From: Klebsiella africana
Lineage (GTDB): Bacteria; Pseudomonadota; Gammaproteobacteria; Enterobacterales; Enterobacteriaceae
Assembly (NCBI RefSeq): GCF_020526085.1
Contig: NZ_CP084874.1
Location: 2,852,001 to 2,916,000 of the forward strand
Length of the DNA: 64,000 nt
Direction: 5' to 3'
Part shown: positions 34,650 through 43,485 of the stretch, one piece after another
Position numbering within the stretch: the stretch's first letter is position 1
Layout of the letters: the number at the start of each line of letters is the position of its first letter
The notes under the pieces: generated by a model
Told to the model about the DNA's origin: nothing
The model's input: the letters and a program-made list of their open reading frames with translations, nothing else
The model's database searches: none
Made by a program: the position numbers and the translations under genes

Positions 34650-35667
34650 GGGTGATTTTCACTCCTGCATCGGCCAGATGGGTGATGGCGCGTTCGGTTT
34701 CGTCAGGCTCGCCGAGGAGCTGCACAATCATAAATCCCAGAATCCGGCCCTGAACTTCGGACATGCTGGCAAACAGGATATTTACCTCGACAGCATACTC
34801 GCGGATCAAGTGGTTAATGATCGGCTGCTGCGCCGTCGCGCCGATAAATTCAAGACGTAAAGCCCGGGCGCCGTTATCGCGCTGCAGGAGCGACGCCACC
34901 CGCTGCGGCAGGCGGTCGTGCACCACCGACTGCACGAAACTGGCCGTGACCGAATGCTGCGGCTGAGCAAAGAGGTCGAAAACCGTCCCCTGCTCAACGA
35001 TACGGCCCGCCTGCATCACCGCCACCTTGTGACAGATTTTCTGGATCACCGACATTTCATGGGTGATCAGCACGATGGTGATGCCATACCGGCGATTAAT
35101 CTCGTGCAAGAGCAGTAAGATCTGCACCGTAGTGTGGGGGTCAAGCGCCGAGGTGGCTTCATCGCACAGCAGCACCGACGGGTTGGTGGCCAGCGCCCGG
35201 GCAATACCGACCCGCTGCTTTTGTCCGCCCGACAGCTCATTAGGGTAACTGTGGATTTTGTCGCTCAGATCGACGAACGCCAGCAGTTCCGCAACCCGCG
35301 CCTGGATAAAGGCCTTGTCGCGCCCCTGCAAAATAAGCGGGATGGCGATGTTATGGAAAACGGTTTTCGAATTCAGCAGATTAAAATTCTGAAAGATCAT
35401 GCCGATATCTTTTTTGATCGCCTGCAGGCGCTGGCCGCTACAGGCCTGTAGCGGCTCGCCGTTTAACAGTACCTCGCCCTCGCCAGGCGTTTCCAGACGA
35501 TTAATCAGCCGTAATAAGGTGCTTTTTCCTGCCCCGCTGTAGCCAATAATGCCGAAAATATCGCCTCGCTCAATGCTGAGATTAATATCCTGCAAGGCCA
35601 GAACCGGATGTCCTTTCCTGGAAAAGCTTTTACTGACGTGGCGAAATTCTATCATCGCGTTATTCAT
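34642..35667 (-). CDS. MetN-like ABC transporter ATPase with C-terminal NIL domain
   Basis: The 341-residue ATPase shows Walker A GYSGAGKST, Q loop QNFNLL, signature LSGGQKQR, Walker B VLLCDEATSAL and the H loop THE. The last about 75 residues form a NIL domain (LRLEFIGATAQQPIINHLIR), the regulatory domain by which MetN senses internal methionine. It overlaps the binding-protein gene by 4 bases (ATGA) and the permease by 8, so the three genes are translationally coupled. Confidence 0.9.
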   Translation of the reverse strand: MNNAMIEFRHVSKSFSRKGHPVLALQDINLSIERGDIFGIIGYSGAGKSTLLRLINRLETPGEGEVLLNGEPLQACSGQRLQAIKKDIGMIFQNFNLLNSKTVFHNIAIPLILQGRDKAFIQARVAELLAFVDLSDKIHSYPNELSGGQKQRVGIARALATNPSVLLCDEATSALDPHTTVQILLLLHEINRRYGITIVLITHEMSVIQKICHKVAVMQAGRIVEQGTVFDLFAQPQHSVTASFVQSVVHDRLPQRVASLLQRDNGARALRLEFIGATAQQPIINHLIREYAVEVNILFASMSEVQGRILGFMIVQLLGEPDETERAITHLADAGVKITHV

Positions 35668-36470
35668 TTTAAATAGCCAGGCAGCAGGTAACCATCATAC
35701 TGCGGATGGCTGAGAATATATTTTTTGAACTCGGCCGAGTGGTAGCCATCGATAATATCTTTGGCAAACTGCGCCTTCTGGTTTTTACCGGCGACGGTCA
35801 CGACATTAATAAAATGGCTGGTGGCTGTTTCCAGTTTTAATGCCGAGGTCAGGGACATACCGCTGGAGACGGCAAAATTGCCCTGAATCAGGCCATAGTC
35901 GACGTCCGGCAGAGCGCGAACCTGCTGGGCATTATCCATCTCTTTTAGGACGATTTTGTAAGGATTATCCACGATGTTACGCTGCGAAAAAGTGGCCGGA
36001 TCGCTGTCTGGTTTAATTTTCACCCAGCCCAGGCTCTCCAGCACCAGTACCGCGCGATATTCATTCGACGGCTGGTTTGGTACCGACACGACGGTGCCTG
36101 CCGCCGGGGTACCCAGGGTGGTCAGTTTCCCACCATACAGCCCCATCGGCGGCGTGGGGACCTGCACAATACCCACGTTATCGATCCCCAGCCGCTCATT
36201 AATTGCTTTCAGATATACCGGATGTTGCATAATATTCGCTTCGATATCGCCGCGGGCTACTGCATCATTCACCTGAATACCGTCGCTGAAATCCTTATAT
36301 TCGATTTTATATCCTTTGCTCAATAAATAGGGCGCGACGCCTTTCTCAAATTGCTCTTTATACGGCCCGGGGTTAAAGCCGACGCGAATAAGATGATCAT
36401 CGGCGGCGGCATAAAAAGAGGTGACCGACAACAGGGCGAGAGTCATCCCGAGCGCAACTGACTTGTTCAT
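35664..36470 (-). CDS. MetQ-like (NlpA family) periplasmic substrate-binding protein
   Basis: The 268-residue protein has a signal peptide (MNKSVALGMTLALLSVTSFY, cut near AAADD) and the NlpA fold: IRVGFNPGPYKEQFEKGVAP, VNDAVARGDIEANIMQHPVY, VPNQPSNEYRAVLVLESLGW. Unlike E. coli MetQ it has no lipobox cysteine, so it should be soluble in the periplasm. The ligand is probably methionine or a related amino acid. First gene of a Q-N-I operon, divergent from an aminotransferase gene; the 220-base gap is AT-rich. Confidence 0.87.
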   Translation of the reverse strand: MNKSVALGMTLALLSVTSFYAAADDHLIRVGFNPGPYKEQFEKGVAPYLLSKGYKIEYKDFSDGIQVNDAVARGDIEANIMQHPVYLKAINERLGIDNVGIVQVPTPPMGLYGGKLTTLGTPAAGTVVSVPNQPSNEYRAVLVLESLGWVKIKPDSDPATFSQRNIVDNPYKIVLKEMDNAQQVRALPDVDYGLIQGNFAVSSGMSLTSALKLETATSHFINVVTVAGKNQKAQFAKDIIDGYHSAEFKKYILSHPQYDGYLLPGYLK

Positions 36471-36690
36471 AAGGTATTTTCCTGGAAGGTTGGCGATATT
36501 GAGCGATTAAATCACAGCCGACTGTGGGTTGTAAGCCAGAACGCCGGATTTCCTTTTGCTAATTCCTCATTAACTTTTGCTATATCGACATATCCTAAAA
36601 ACAAGAATCCTTTGCGTATTTTGTTATTTAGCCAGCCGCAATAAATCCCTTAAAGATGGTTAATTATTCGTGATTTAAACCGGGAATATT

Positions 36691-37865
36691 ATGCCTGATT
36701 TTACTGCTTCGCCGCTGGTGGACGCCCTGGAAGAGAATCTGTTCAGCCTGCTGGAAAAACTGGCCGCGGAGGTCAACACCGAAGCGCTGCCGCTGATCGA
36801 TCTTTCCAGCGGCAGTCCGGATCAACCCACGCCACCGGAAGTCATTGACTCACTGCAGCGCGCCATTCATCGTCGTGAAAACCATGGCTACCCGTCGTTC
36901 TGGGGCAAACCGCAGGTCCGCGAGGCGATCGCCCGGTTCTATCGCCGGCAGTATGATGTGGAAATCGATCCGCATAGCGAAGTCGCCGTGTTTCAGGGTT
37001 CGCATATCGGTATTGGCGGCATCCCGCGGGCGCTGCTCAGACCCGGGCAATTCCTCATCTCCACCGATCCCTGCTATCCGATTTACCGCTCGGCGGCGCT
37101 GCAGTCCCAGGCGGCGTTTTATGGCCTGCCGCTCAGGGCTGAGAATCAATTCCTGCCGGATTTTGACGATATCCCCCGGGAGGTCGCTGACAAAGCCGGT
37201 TTGGTGGTGCTTAACTACCCGCATAATCCAACCGGCGCCCTTGCCACGCCGGCGCTGTTCGCCAGCGCGCTGCAGTTTGCTCGTCGTCACCAGGTGCCGA
37301 TCCTGCACGATTTTGCCTATGCGGCCATCGGCAGCGCGGCCAGCGATGCGCCGCTGAGCCTCTTCTCCCAGCCCGACGCCAAAGCGTGGGGAGTGGAAAC
37401 CTACACTTTTTCCAAGACCTTTAATATGGCCGGCTGGCGCTTCGGCTTCGCGGTCGGCAACGCCTCGATTATCCGGGCGTTTAAAAAGCTGCACACCCAT
37501 AGCTACAGCACGGTGTTTGGCGCGATTCAGGATGCGGCGATCGCCGCGCTCAACCTGCCGGCCGAACGGATTGCGCAGCTGACGGCGGTCTATCATCACC
37601 GTCGGGAGTGGGTTCTGCGTCGACTGGCCGCACTGCGCTGGCCGGCGCGTACCGCACAAGGCACGTTCTTTCTCTGGCTCGGCGTGCCGCCCGGCTACCG
37701 TTCGCAGGAGTTTGCCCGCCTGCTGCTACAGGAAGCGCATATTCTGGTGGCGCCGGGCACTGGTTTTGGCGAAGGGGGGAAGGATTTATTCGCATCAGCC
37801 TGACCGCAGGGGACGAGGCGCTGAGCAACGCGCTCGACCGTCTTGCCCGGCTGGCGCTGTTTTAG
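36691..37865 (+). pseudogene. Class I/II PLP aminotransferase, C-terminus frameshifted in a G run
   Basis: The first 360 residues are a full aminotransferase: YPSFWGKPQVREAIARFYRR, NYPHNPTGA (substrate/PLP Asn), and SKTFNMAGWRFGF with the PLP-binding lysine. At 37774-37779 there are six G; with seven the frame would read FGEGGEGFIRISLTAGDEAL and end LARLALF at 37865, the normal family ending. As sequenced it stops at 37803 after DLFASA, losing about 28 residues. It may be a true mutation, a slippage-prone site or a sequencing error. Divergent from the MetQNI-like operon, so it probably transaminates what that system imports. Confidence 0.85.
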
Positions 37866-37910
37866 TCCGCCGCCGGGAGAAGCAAAAAACGCAACCCTGG
37901 CTGGCGGGGA

Positions 37911-38945
37911 TTACTCGGCTGACGAGTCCATCACCGACAGTACGATTTTGCCCTCAAGATGGCCCTGCGCTGCTCGCTCGTGGGCCCTGCGCGCCTGTGC
38001 AAGCGGGAAAACGCTGTCTATAGCAACCCGGATGACCCCGGCGTCCATCAGGTCGGCAAGCAGGGCGAGCTGCGCGCCGCTGGAGCGTACCTGGGTGGTG
38101 GAGACCGTCACTCCGCACTGTCGTGCCTCTTCCGCCCCGGCAAAGCCGAGCGGAAAGATCGGGTACAGCGCGCCGCCGTGCCGCAGGGTACGCAGAAAAC
38201 GGCCGCTGTCCGCCCCGCCTGGCGCATCGATGACCAGATCCAGGTCACGTACCGCCTCCTCAACCGCGGTGGTCGTATAGTCGATAAAAGCATCGGCGCC
38301 GATCTGACGCAAAAAGGCTTCATGACAGCCCGCGGCGACGGCAATCACCTCGGCGCCCTGCCACTTAGCCAGCTGCACGGCGAAATGACCAACGCCGCCC
38401 GCCGCGCCGTTGACCAGGACGCGTTTACCCGCCAGCGGCACCGGCCGATGCGGCCCCGGCTGCAGCGGATTCGCCACCTCATGCCCGGGATCGATCATGA
38501 ACTGCCAGGCGGTCAGGAGCGACATCGGCACCGCGGCGGCCTGCTGATGGCTCAGGGTTAGGGGTTTGCGGGCCAGGTCGCTGACCGGCACGCTAACGTA
38601 CTCGGCGTAAGCACGGCTGCCCCCTGCCGCCCCTTCGGGAAAACGCGCCATGGCGTACACGTCGTCGCCGACCGCCACCTCCCGGACGTCATCCGCCCGC
38701 GCCACCACCACCCCGGAGAGATCGGTCCCGAGGATCAAGGGAAAGCGGACCTCGGGCCGCCACTCCGGGGGCAGCTGTTGATAACCATCGCGCAGATAGC
38801 TATCCGGGGGGTTCACGCCCACCGCGTGCACCTGCACCAGCACCTCGCCGGCCTGCAGCATCGGTAGTGGCGCATCCTCATAGCTCAGGACTTCCGGCCC
38901 GCCAAAGGCGTGCTGTTGAACGGCCTTCATCATCTGCGTCGACAT
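37911..38945 (-). CDS. MDR-family NADP-dependent oxidoreductase (quinone reductase-like)
   Basis: The 344-residue protein has the zinc-free medium-chain reductase pattern: GVNPPDSYLRDG, LGTDLSGVVVARADDVREV, and the nucleotide loop VLVNGAAGGVGHFAVQLAKW. Close relatives reduce quinones or alkenals with NADPH. The start follows AGGAGAAAGCG. It is divergent from a TetR-type gene, and two TetR-style operators lie in the 88-base gap, so the pair looks like a self-contained sensor/detoxification unit. Confidence 0.86.
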   Translation of the reverse strand: MSTQMMKAVQQHAFGGPEVLSYEDAPLPMLQAGEVLVQVHAVGVNPPDSYLRDGYQQLPPEWRPEVRFPLILGTDLSGVVVARADDVREVAVGDDVYAMARFPEGAAGGSRAYAEYVSVPVSDLARKPLTLSHQQAAAVPMSLLTAWQFMIDPGHEVANPLQPGPHRPVPLAGKRVLVNGAAGGVGHFAVQLAKWQGAEVIAVAAGCHEAFLRQIGADAFIDYTTTAVEEAVRDLDLVIDAPGGADSGRFLRTLRHGGALYPIFPLGFAGAEEARQCGVTVSTTQVRSSGAQLALLADLMDAGVIRVAIDSVFPLAQARRAHERAAQGHLEGKIVLSVMDSSAE

Positions 38946-38981
38946 CGCTTTCTCCTCATATGGAAATGCGTTATATTTAAC

Positions 38982-39015
38982 GGAGCACTGTTCCGAATAT
39001 ATGGAGCAGTGCTCC
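38982..39015. promoter_or_regulatory. Twin palindromic operators for the adjacent TetR regulator
   Basis: GGAGCACTGTTCC (38982-38994) and GGAGCAGTGCTCC (39003-39015) are two versions of one 13-base palindrome, the second perfect. Their centres are 21 bases apart, two helical turns. They lie between the divergent MDR and TetR genes. Binding by the TetR protein is inference from position and symmetry. Confidence 0.8.
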
Positions 39016-39033
39016 GATTGTCAAGGAACGCCA

Positions 39034-39582
39034 ATGAGAGCTGATGCCAGAAAAAATTATGATCTGTTAATCGAGGTGGCCCGGGACGTCTTCGTGGAGC
39101 AAGGCGCCGAGGTCTCGCTGCGCGATATCGCCCGCCGGGCGGGCGTCGGAATGGGAACCCTCTATCGCCACTTTCCCAACCGCGACAGTCTGCTGGAAGC
39201 CCTGCTCCGCAGCCGCTTTGCGGCGCTAACCGCCCGGGCTGAGTCGCTTCTGCTCGCCGCCGATCCTGCCACGGCGCTGCTGGAGTGGCTGGCTGAGAGC
39301 GTGGCGTTTACCCATCAGCATCGCGGGATCATCGCTCCGCTGATGAGCGCCATCGACGATCCTGAATCCGCCCTGCACAGCGCCTGCGTTGCCCTGCGCG
39401 CCGCCGGTACGTCGCTGCTGACCCGCGCGCAGCAGGCCGGGCAGGCACGGCCAGATCTCAGCGGAGACGAACTGTTCGATCTGATCGCCGCGCTTGCCTG
39501 GCTGCGGGAGCAGCCGTCCCATGCCCCGCGCGCAGAGCGGATTTTCGCGGTGCTGGCCGATGCGATCCTGACTGCCGGCTAG
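39034..39582 (+). CDS. TetR-family transcriptional repressor
   Basis: The 182-residue protein has the TetR helix-turn-helix near the N-terminus (VSLRDIARRAGVGMGTLYRH, then FPNRDSLLEALL) and an all-helical ligand domain. The ATG at 39034 follows AAGGAACG; an upstream ATG at 39001 lies inside the operator pair and is unlikely. It probably represses both itself and the divergent MDR oxidoreductase. Confidence 0.88.
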   Translation: MRADARKNYDLLIEVARDVFVEQGAEVSLRDIARRAGVGMGTLYRHFPNRDSLLEALLRSRFAALTARAESLLLAADPATALLEWLAESVAFTHQHRGIIAPLMSAIDDPESALHSACVALRAAGTSLLTRAQQAGQARPDLSGDELFDLIAALAWLREQPSHAPRAERIFAVLADAILTAG

Positions 39583-39636
39583 CGGCAGTCGGTCACCGAC
39601 GAGACAGCACGCCTGGCGCTAACGAAACGCCCGCCT

Positions 39637-40548
39637 TTAACGATCAAACGCCCAGCTGGCCGCAGTGGTCAGCGCTCGCTCGAAGGCGGGACGGCCGGGG
39701 CCGGCCAGCCAGCCGGCGAAGGTGTACAGCTGCGGGTGCAGCTGACGCATGGCGTCGAGGTCGGCGTGCCCGGCCAGCCGTCCGTCGTCCACCAGCCCTG
39801 TCAGCTTATGCAGAAACGGACTGGCGGCCAGCACCTCGTCGGAGAAACGCGAATAGGGGATCGGCCGTCCCGCCGCCGCGGAGAATAACCCCTCCAGCTG
39901 ACGACCGGTCACGCTGTCGCTGGCGATCTCGAACGTCTTGCCGGCAAACCGCGCCGGCGCGGCAAAAACCGCCGCGACAAGATGGCCGATATCCTCCACC
40001 GCCAGCACCTGCATTCTCCCCTCCGGCAACATAAAAAAGTGAAAACGACCTTCATCAAGGCCAAAACCGGGCATCACCAGCAGCTCCATAAAAGTGGCGG
40101 GCCGCACGATGGTCGCCGCCAGCGGCAGACTGCGGATATGCCGTTCAATTTCCGCTTTAGTGTCATAATGCGCTACGCCAGTCGGCGTCTCCCCCGCTGC
40201 GCTGCCGGAGCTGTACACCAGATGCTTCACCCCGCACTCGACGGCGAGATCGGCAATGGTTATCCCGTAGCGTACCTCCTGCTCATCGGTCACCGTCCCT
40301 CCCGGCGAACTGGGCTGGACGCTGAAGACACCGTCGACCCCGGCCATCGCCGACCGCATTGCCGCCCGGTCTTCAAAGGTACCTACCACCAGCTCGGCTC
40401 CCCGCGCCGCCAGTGCGACGGCCCCGGCGGAGAAAGGATCCCTGACCAGCGCCCGAACCTGCCAGCCGCGGTGCAGCAGCGCCCGCGCCACCGAGCCGCC
40501 CTGCTGACCGGTGGCGCCAAAAACCAACACGCTTTGCGCATTATTCAT
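39637..40548 (-). CDS. NmrA-family NAD(P)-binding protein
   Basis: The 303-residue protein starts with SVLVFGATGQQGGSVARALL, the NmrA/atypical-SDR nucleotide motif, and continues with VFSVQPSSP, LVYSSGSAAG and a substrate-domain half (DIGHLVAAVFAAP). The family includes redox sensors and NADPH-dependent reductases (such as QorB). It starts inside the stop codon of the upstream lactamase-fold gene (TGATG), so translation of the two is coupled. Confidence 0.86.
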   Translation of the reverse strand: MNNAQSVLVFGATGQQGGSVARALLHRGWQVRALVRDPFSAGAVALAARGAELVVGTFEDRAAMRSAMAGVDGVFSVQPSSPGGTVTDEQEVRYGITIADLAVECGVKHLVYSSGSAAGETPTGVAHYDTKAEIERHIRSLPLAATIVRPATFMELLVMPGFGLDEGRFHFFMLPEGRMQVLAVEDIGHLVAAVFAAPARFAGKTFEIASDSVTGRQLEGLFSAAAGRPIPYSRFSDEVLAASPFLHKLTGLVDDGRLAGHADLDAMRQLHPQLYTFAGWLAGPGRPAFERALTTAASWAFDR

Positions 40549-41408
40549 CACTCTTCCCCTTTATCTGCAGCCTGTTGCCCGGCCTCTCGCCAGCGATATT
40601 CACCTTGCTTATCCTCCTCCAGCCAGCCGCAGGAAGGCCCGGCAAAATGCCCGGTGAACCATTGAGCATGATGGCTTGCCCCCCACGCCATCATCTTCCG
40701 TCGCGAAGCTTCCGCCTGTCGGGGATCGCCGCAGAACGCTGAGTTCCACTGCGGATGGGCAAACTGGATCGGGGAATGCAGAAGATCGCCGGAGAAACAG
40801 GCGTAGTCATCTCCGGCGGCGAGGATCAGCGCGGCATGGTCGGGACTGTGGCCGGGGGTGGGGATAAAGTCGATCCGTCCGCCGACCCGCGGCCGGGTCG
40901 CCACATCGACGGTTTCCAGCTGGCCGGCCTCAATCACCGGCAGCAGGCTGTCAAGCCACAGCGCCCGGTAGCGTTCGCTATTTTTCACCCGCGACAGCTC
41001 TTTTGCCGAGCACAGATAGCGGGCGTTGGGAAACAGCGGCACCCAGCGATCGTCCTGCCAGACGGTATTCCATCCGACATGGTCGGTATGCAGGTGAGTC
41101 AGTAGTACCAGGGTCACGTCCTCCGGGTTCACTCCCGCGGCGCAGAGATTCTCCAGATACGGCGTGTTAAGTTGATGATAGAGCGGATTGCCGCCGCGCT
41201 CCCGACCGTTGCCGGTGGCGGTATCAATAACAATCAGATCGTAGGGGGTCTGCACCACCCAGCTGTGGATTGACAGCGCAATCGGCTGAATAACCTTGTC
41301 CGCCTCCGCTACCGGGAACGCCTGTGGAAAGAGCGCCGCCGGCTGCAGAGTAATCTCGCGCTCCGGTACTTTGAAAATCAGGCTATCGCCTGTCTGGTAA
41401 GTTTGCAT
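40548..41408 (-). CDS. Metallo-beta-lactamase-fold hydrolase
   Basis: The 286-residue protein has the metal-binding motif THLHTDHVGW, a following His in PTPGHSPDHAAL, the Asp in CFSGDLLHSP and a last His near FTGHF, so a two-metal site is complete. It resembles lactonase or quorum-quenching-type hydrolases of this fold. No signal peptide, so it is cytoplasmic. GGAGGGAG sets the start at 41408; a longer frame to 41843 would overlap the divergent LysR gene. Cotranscribed with the NmrA-type gene. Confidence 0.86.
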   Translation of the reverse strand: MQTYQTGDSLIFKVPEREITLQPAALFPQAFPVAEADKVIQPIALSIHSWVVQTPYDLIVIDTATGNGRERGGNPLYHQLNTPYLENLCAAGVNPEDVTLVLLTHLHTDHVGWNTVWQDDRWVPLFPNARYLCSAKELSRVKNSERYRALWLDSLLPVIEAGQLETVDVATRPRVGGRIDFIPTPGHSPDHAALILAAGDDYACFSGDLLHSPIQFAHPQWNSAFCGDPRQAEASRRKMMAWGASHHAQWFTGHFAGPSCGWLEEDKQGEYRWREAGQQAADKGEE

Positions 41409-41498
41409 CACTCCCTCCGCGCGCATTGCGCTGGTTGATTTATCGGGGTGATATTCACTATGCTGCCGGGATAACCCACATTCAAATTGATTATCATA

Positions 41499-42422
41499 AT
41501 GAAGAAAATCATTGAAAATGATTTTAGTCGTATCGATCTGAATCTGTTGACAGTCTTGATGGTGCTGTACCGCGAAGAGAGCGTCACCCGTACCGCAGAG
41601 GTGCTGCATCTTGGCCAGCCGGCTATCAGCGGGGCGCTGAAACGCCTGCGCGAGATGTTTGACGACCCGCTGTTCGTGCGCAGCGCCAGAGGCATGCTGC
41701 CGACGCCGCGGGCGCAAGCGCTGATGACCGACCTGCAGCCGCTGATGGAAAACCTGCATTCGGCGATGTTTGGCGCCGGGGAGTTCGTCCCGGCGCGCGC
41801 GCAGCAGCTTTTTCGCATCGGCCTCAGCGACTGGAGCGAACACTGGCTGATGCCCCCGCTGTTACCCGGGCTGATGCAGGAGGCGCCCGGGGTTTCACTG
41901 CAGTCGATAGCCGCCGACCCCTTCCAGGTTCGCCAGTTGCTGGAGGAAGAGCGCATTGATGTCGCGGTGTCTGTCAACAAACAGAGCCGGGGGGAGATCG
42001 TCAGCGAGCCGGTGATGACCATGGGAGTCACCACCTTGTGGTCGCCGCAGCAGATCCCTTGCCGCGGCCCGCTGTCGGTGAGCGACTTTGTCGCCTGGGA
42101 ACACGTAATGGTGGCCTATCGCGAAACCGGCCACGGTGAAATTGACCGCCAGCTCGCCAGCCAGGGGCTCGCGCGGCGCGTGCGCTTTGCCACGCAGAAT
42201 TTCTCCACCTTTCCCCTGCTGCTGACCACCCTGCCGCTGTTCGCCACCGTCCCGCAGGGGCTGGCGCAGCGCTGGCAGGCGCAGTATGCGCTGCGCACGG
42301 ACGCCCCGCCGGTAGCGTATCCGGAATTTACGCTGTGCATTTTGCGTCATAAACGGCGGGCGCAGGATCCGGCGCTGAACTGGCTGGTGGCGAGGTTAAA
42401 ACAGGCCATGCGCGGCCAATAA
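41499..42422 (+). CDS. LysR-family transcriptional regulator
   Basis: About 307 residues: the winged helix-turn-helix is at the N-terminus (VTRTAEVLHLGQPAISGALK, RLREMFDDPLFVRSARGM), followed by a LysR effector domain. The NodD-like pattern FDDPLFVR is common in regulators of catabolic or oxidoreductase genes. Divergent from the lactamase-fold/NmrA pair, its likely target; the gap has short AT-rich ATTNNNAAT repeats. An ATG 12 bases earlier (41487) is possible. Confidence 0.87.
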   Translation: MKKIIENDFSRIDLNLLTVLMVLYREESVTRTAEVLHLGQPAISGALKRLREMFDDPLFVRSARGMLPTPRAQALMTDLQPLMENLHSAMFGAGEFVPARAQQLFRIGLSDWSEHWLMPPLLPGLMQEAPGVSLQSIAADPFQVRQLLEEERIDVAVSVNKQSRGEIVSEPVMTMGVTTLWSPQQIPCRGPLSVSDFVAWEHVMVAYRETGHGEIDRQLASQGLARRVRFATQNFSTFPLLLTTLPLFATVPQGLAQRWQAQYALRTDAPPVAYPEFTLCILRHKRRAQDPALNWLVARLKQAMRGQ

Positions 42423-42441
42423 CCGGGCCGATGCCCCGGCA

Positions 42442-43347
42442 TCAGGCCTCGCTGAGCGGGGGTTGCAAAATGCGCCTGCTCCAGTCATAAAACGCGCGCA
42501 CCGCCGGCGGCAGATAGCGGTTTTGCGGATAGACCAGCGACAAAGGAAGATCAGAAGCGGCCTGCTCCAGACAGGCGACCAGCGCCCCGCTCTGCAGATA
42601 AGGTTGCACCAGATAGCTGGCGACGCGGATCAGGCCCAGCCCCTGAATGCCGGCCTGAATGTAGGCATCGGTGTCGTCAACCACCAGCGTCTCCCGCATG
42701 CGGATCGCGCAGTCGCCATCATCGAGGGAGAAAAGCCAGTCGATGGTCCGCCCGGTACGGTGATTCAGGTAGCCCACCGCCCGGTGCTGGTGCAGTTCGT
42801 CGATGCTCTGCGGCCGGCCGTGGGCTGCGAGCCAGGCCGGCGAGGCGAGGACTATCCAGCGGTAGCGGGCCAGAGGCCGCGCCACCAGGGTGGTGGAATC
42901 TTCGATCCGTCCGGTACGGATCACGCAGTCGAATCCCTCCTGAATAATATCTTCCACGTTGTCGCTTGAGCAGAGGATCAGCTCCAGGTCGGGATACTGC
43001 TGCAAAAACTCGCCGATCCTCGGCAGAATACAGTGGCGGGCAAGGGATTGCGGCATCCCTACCTTGAACCGCCCGGCGGGCTGAGCCGAGCGCCCGGGGA
43101 ATGAGGCTTCCATCGCCGCCATCTCGGCCAGCAGCCTTTTACACTCCTCATAGTACCGGCGCCCCTCCGCCGTCACGCTGAGCTTGCGGGTGGTGCGCTG
43201 GAGAAGCTGCGCCCCGAGCCAGGCTTCCAGCTCCTTCACCACCCGCGATACCGTGGAGCGCGGCTGCCCGAGCACCTCCGCCGCGCGGGCGAAGCTGTGG
43301 GCATCCACAACCGCAACATAGACCTGCATGGCATCCAGTTTATCCAT
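42442..43347 (-). CDS. LysR-family transcriptional regulator (CrgA/AaeR-like group)
   Basis: The 301-residue protein begins MDKLDAMQVYVAVVDAHSFA with helix-turn-helix AAEVLGQPRSTVSRVVKELE, RLLQRTTRKLSVT; this is the large subgroup that controls adjacent oxidoreductases. It is convergent with the previous LysR gene (19-base gap) and divergent from an NmrA-type reductase, which is its probable target. The 138-base gap contains no perfect palindrome that I can defend. Confidence 0.88.
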   Translation of the reverse strand: MDKLDAMQVYVAVVDAHSFARAAEVLGQPRSTVSRVVKELEAWLGAQLLQRTTRKLSVTAEGRRYYEECKRLLAEMAAMEASFPGRSAQPAGRFKVGMPQSLARHCILPRIGEFLQQYPDLELILCSSDNVEDIIQEGFDCVIRTGRIEDSTTLVARPLARYRWIVLASPAWLAAHGRPQSIDELHQHRAVGYLNHRTGRTIDWLFSLDDGDCAIRMRETLVVDDTDAYIQAGIQGLGLIRVASYLVQPYLQSGALVACLEQAASDLPLSLVYPQNRYLPPAVRAFYDWSRRILQPPLSEA

Positions 43348-43485
43348 TTCGTTACCCCCCGGCGCTCATTATCCCATTATTACGAACAGTCTAACCCGAA
43401 ATGCTGCCCTTATCGAATGTCGTCCGCCCCCCTACACTGAGCCCGTAGCCAGCCAACACAGGGCTTAACTGAGCAAGGAGTCAAA

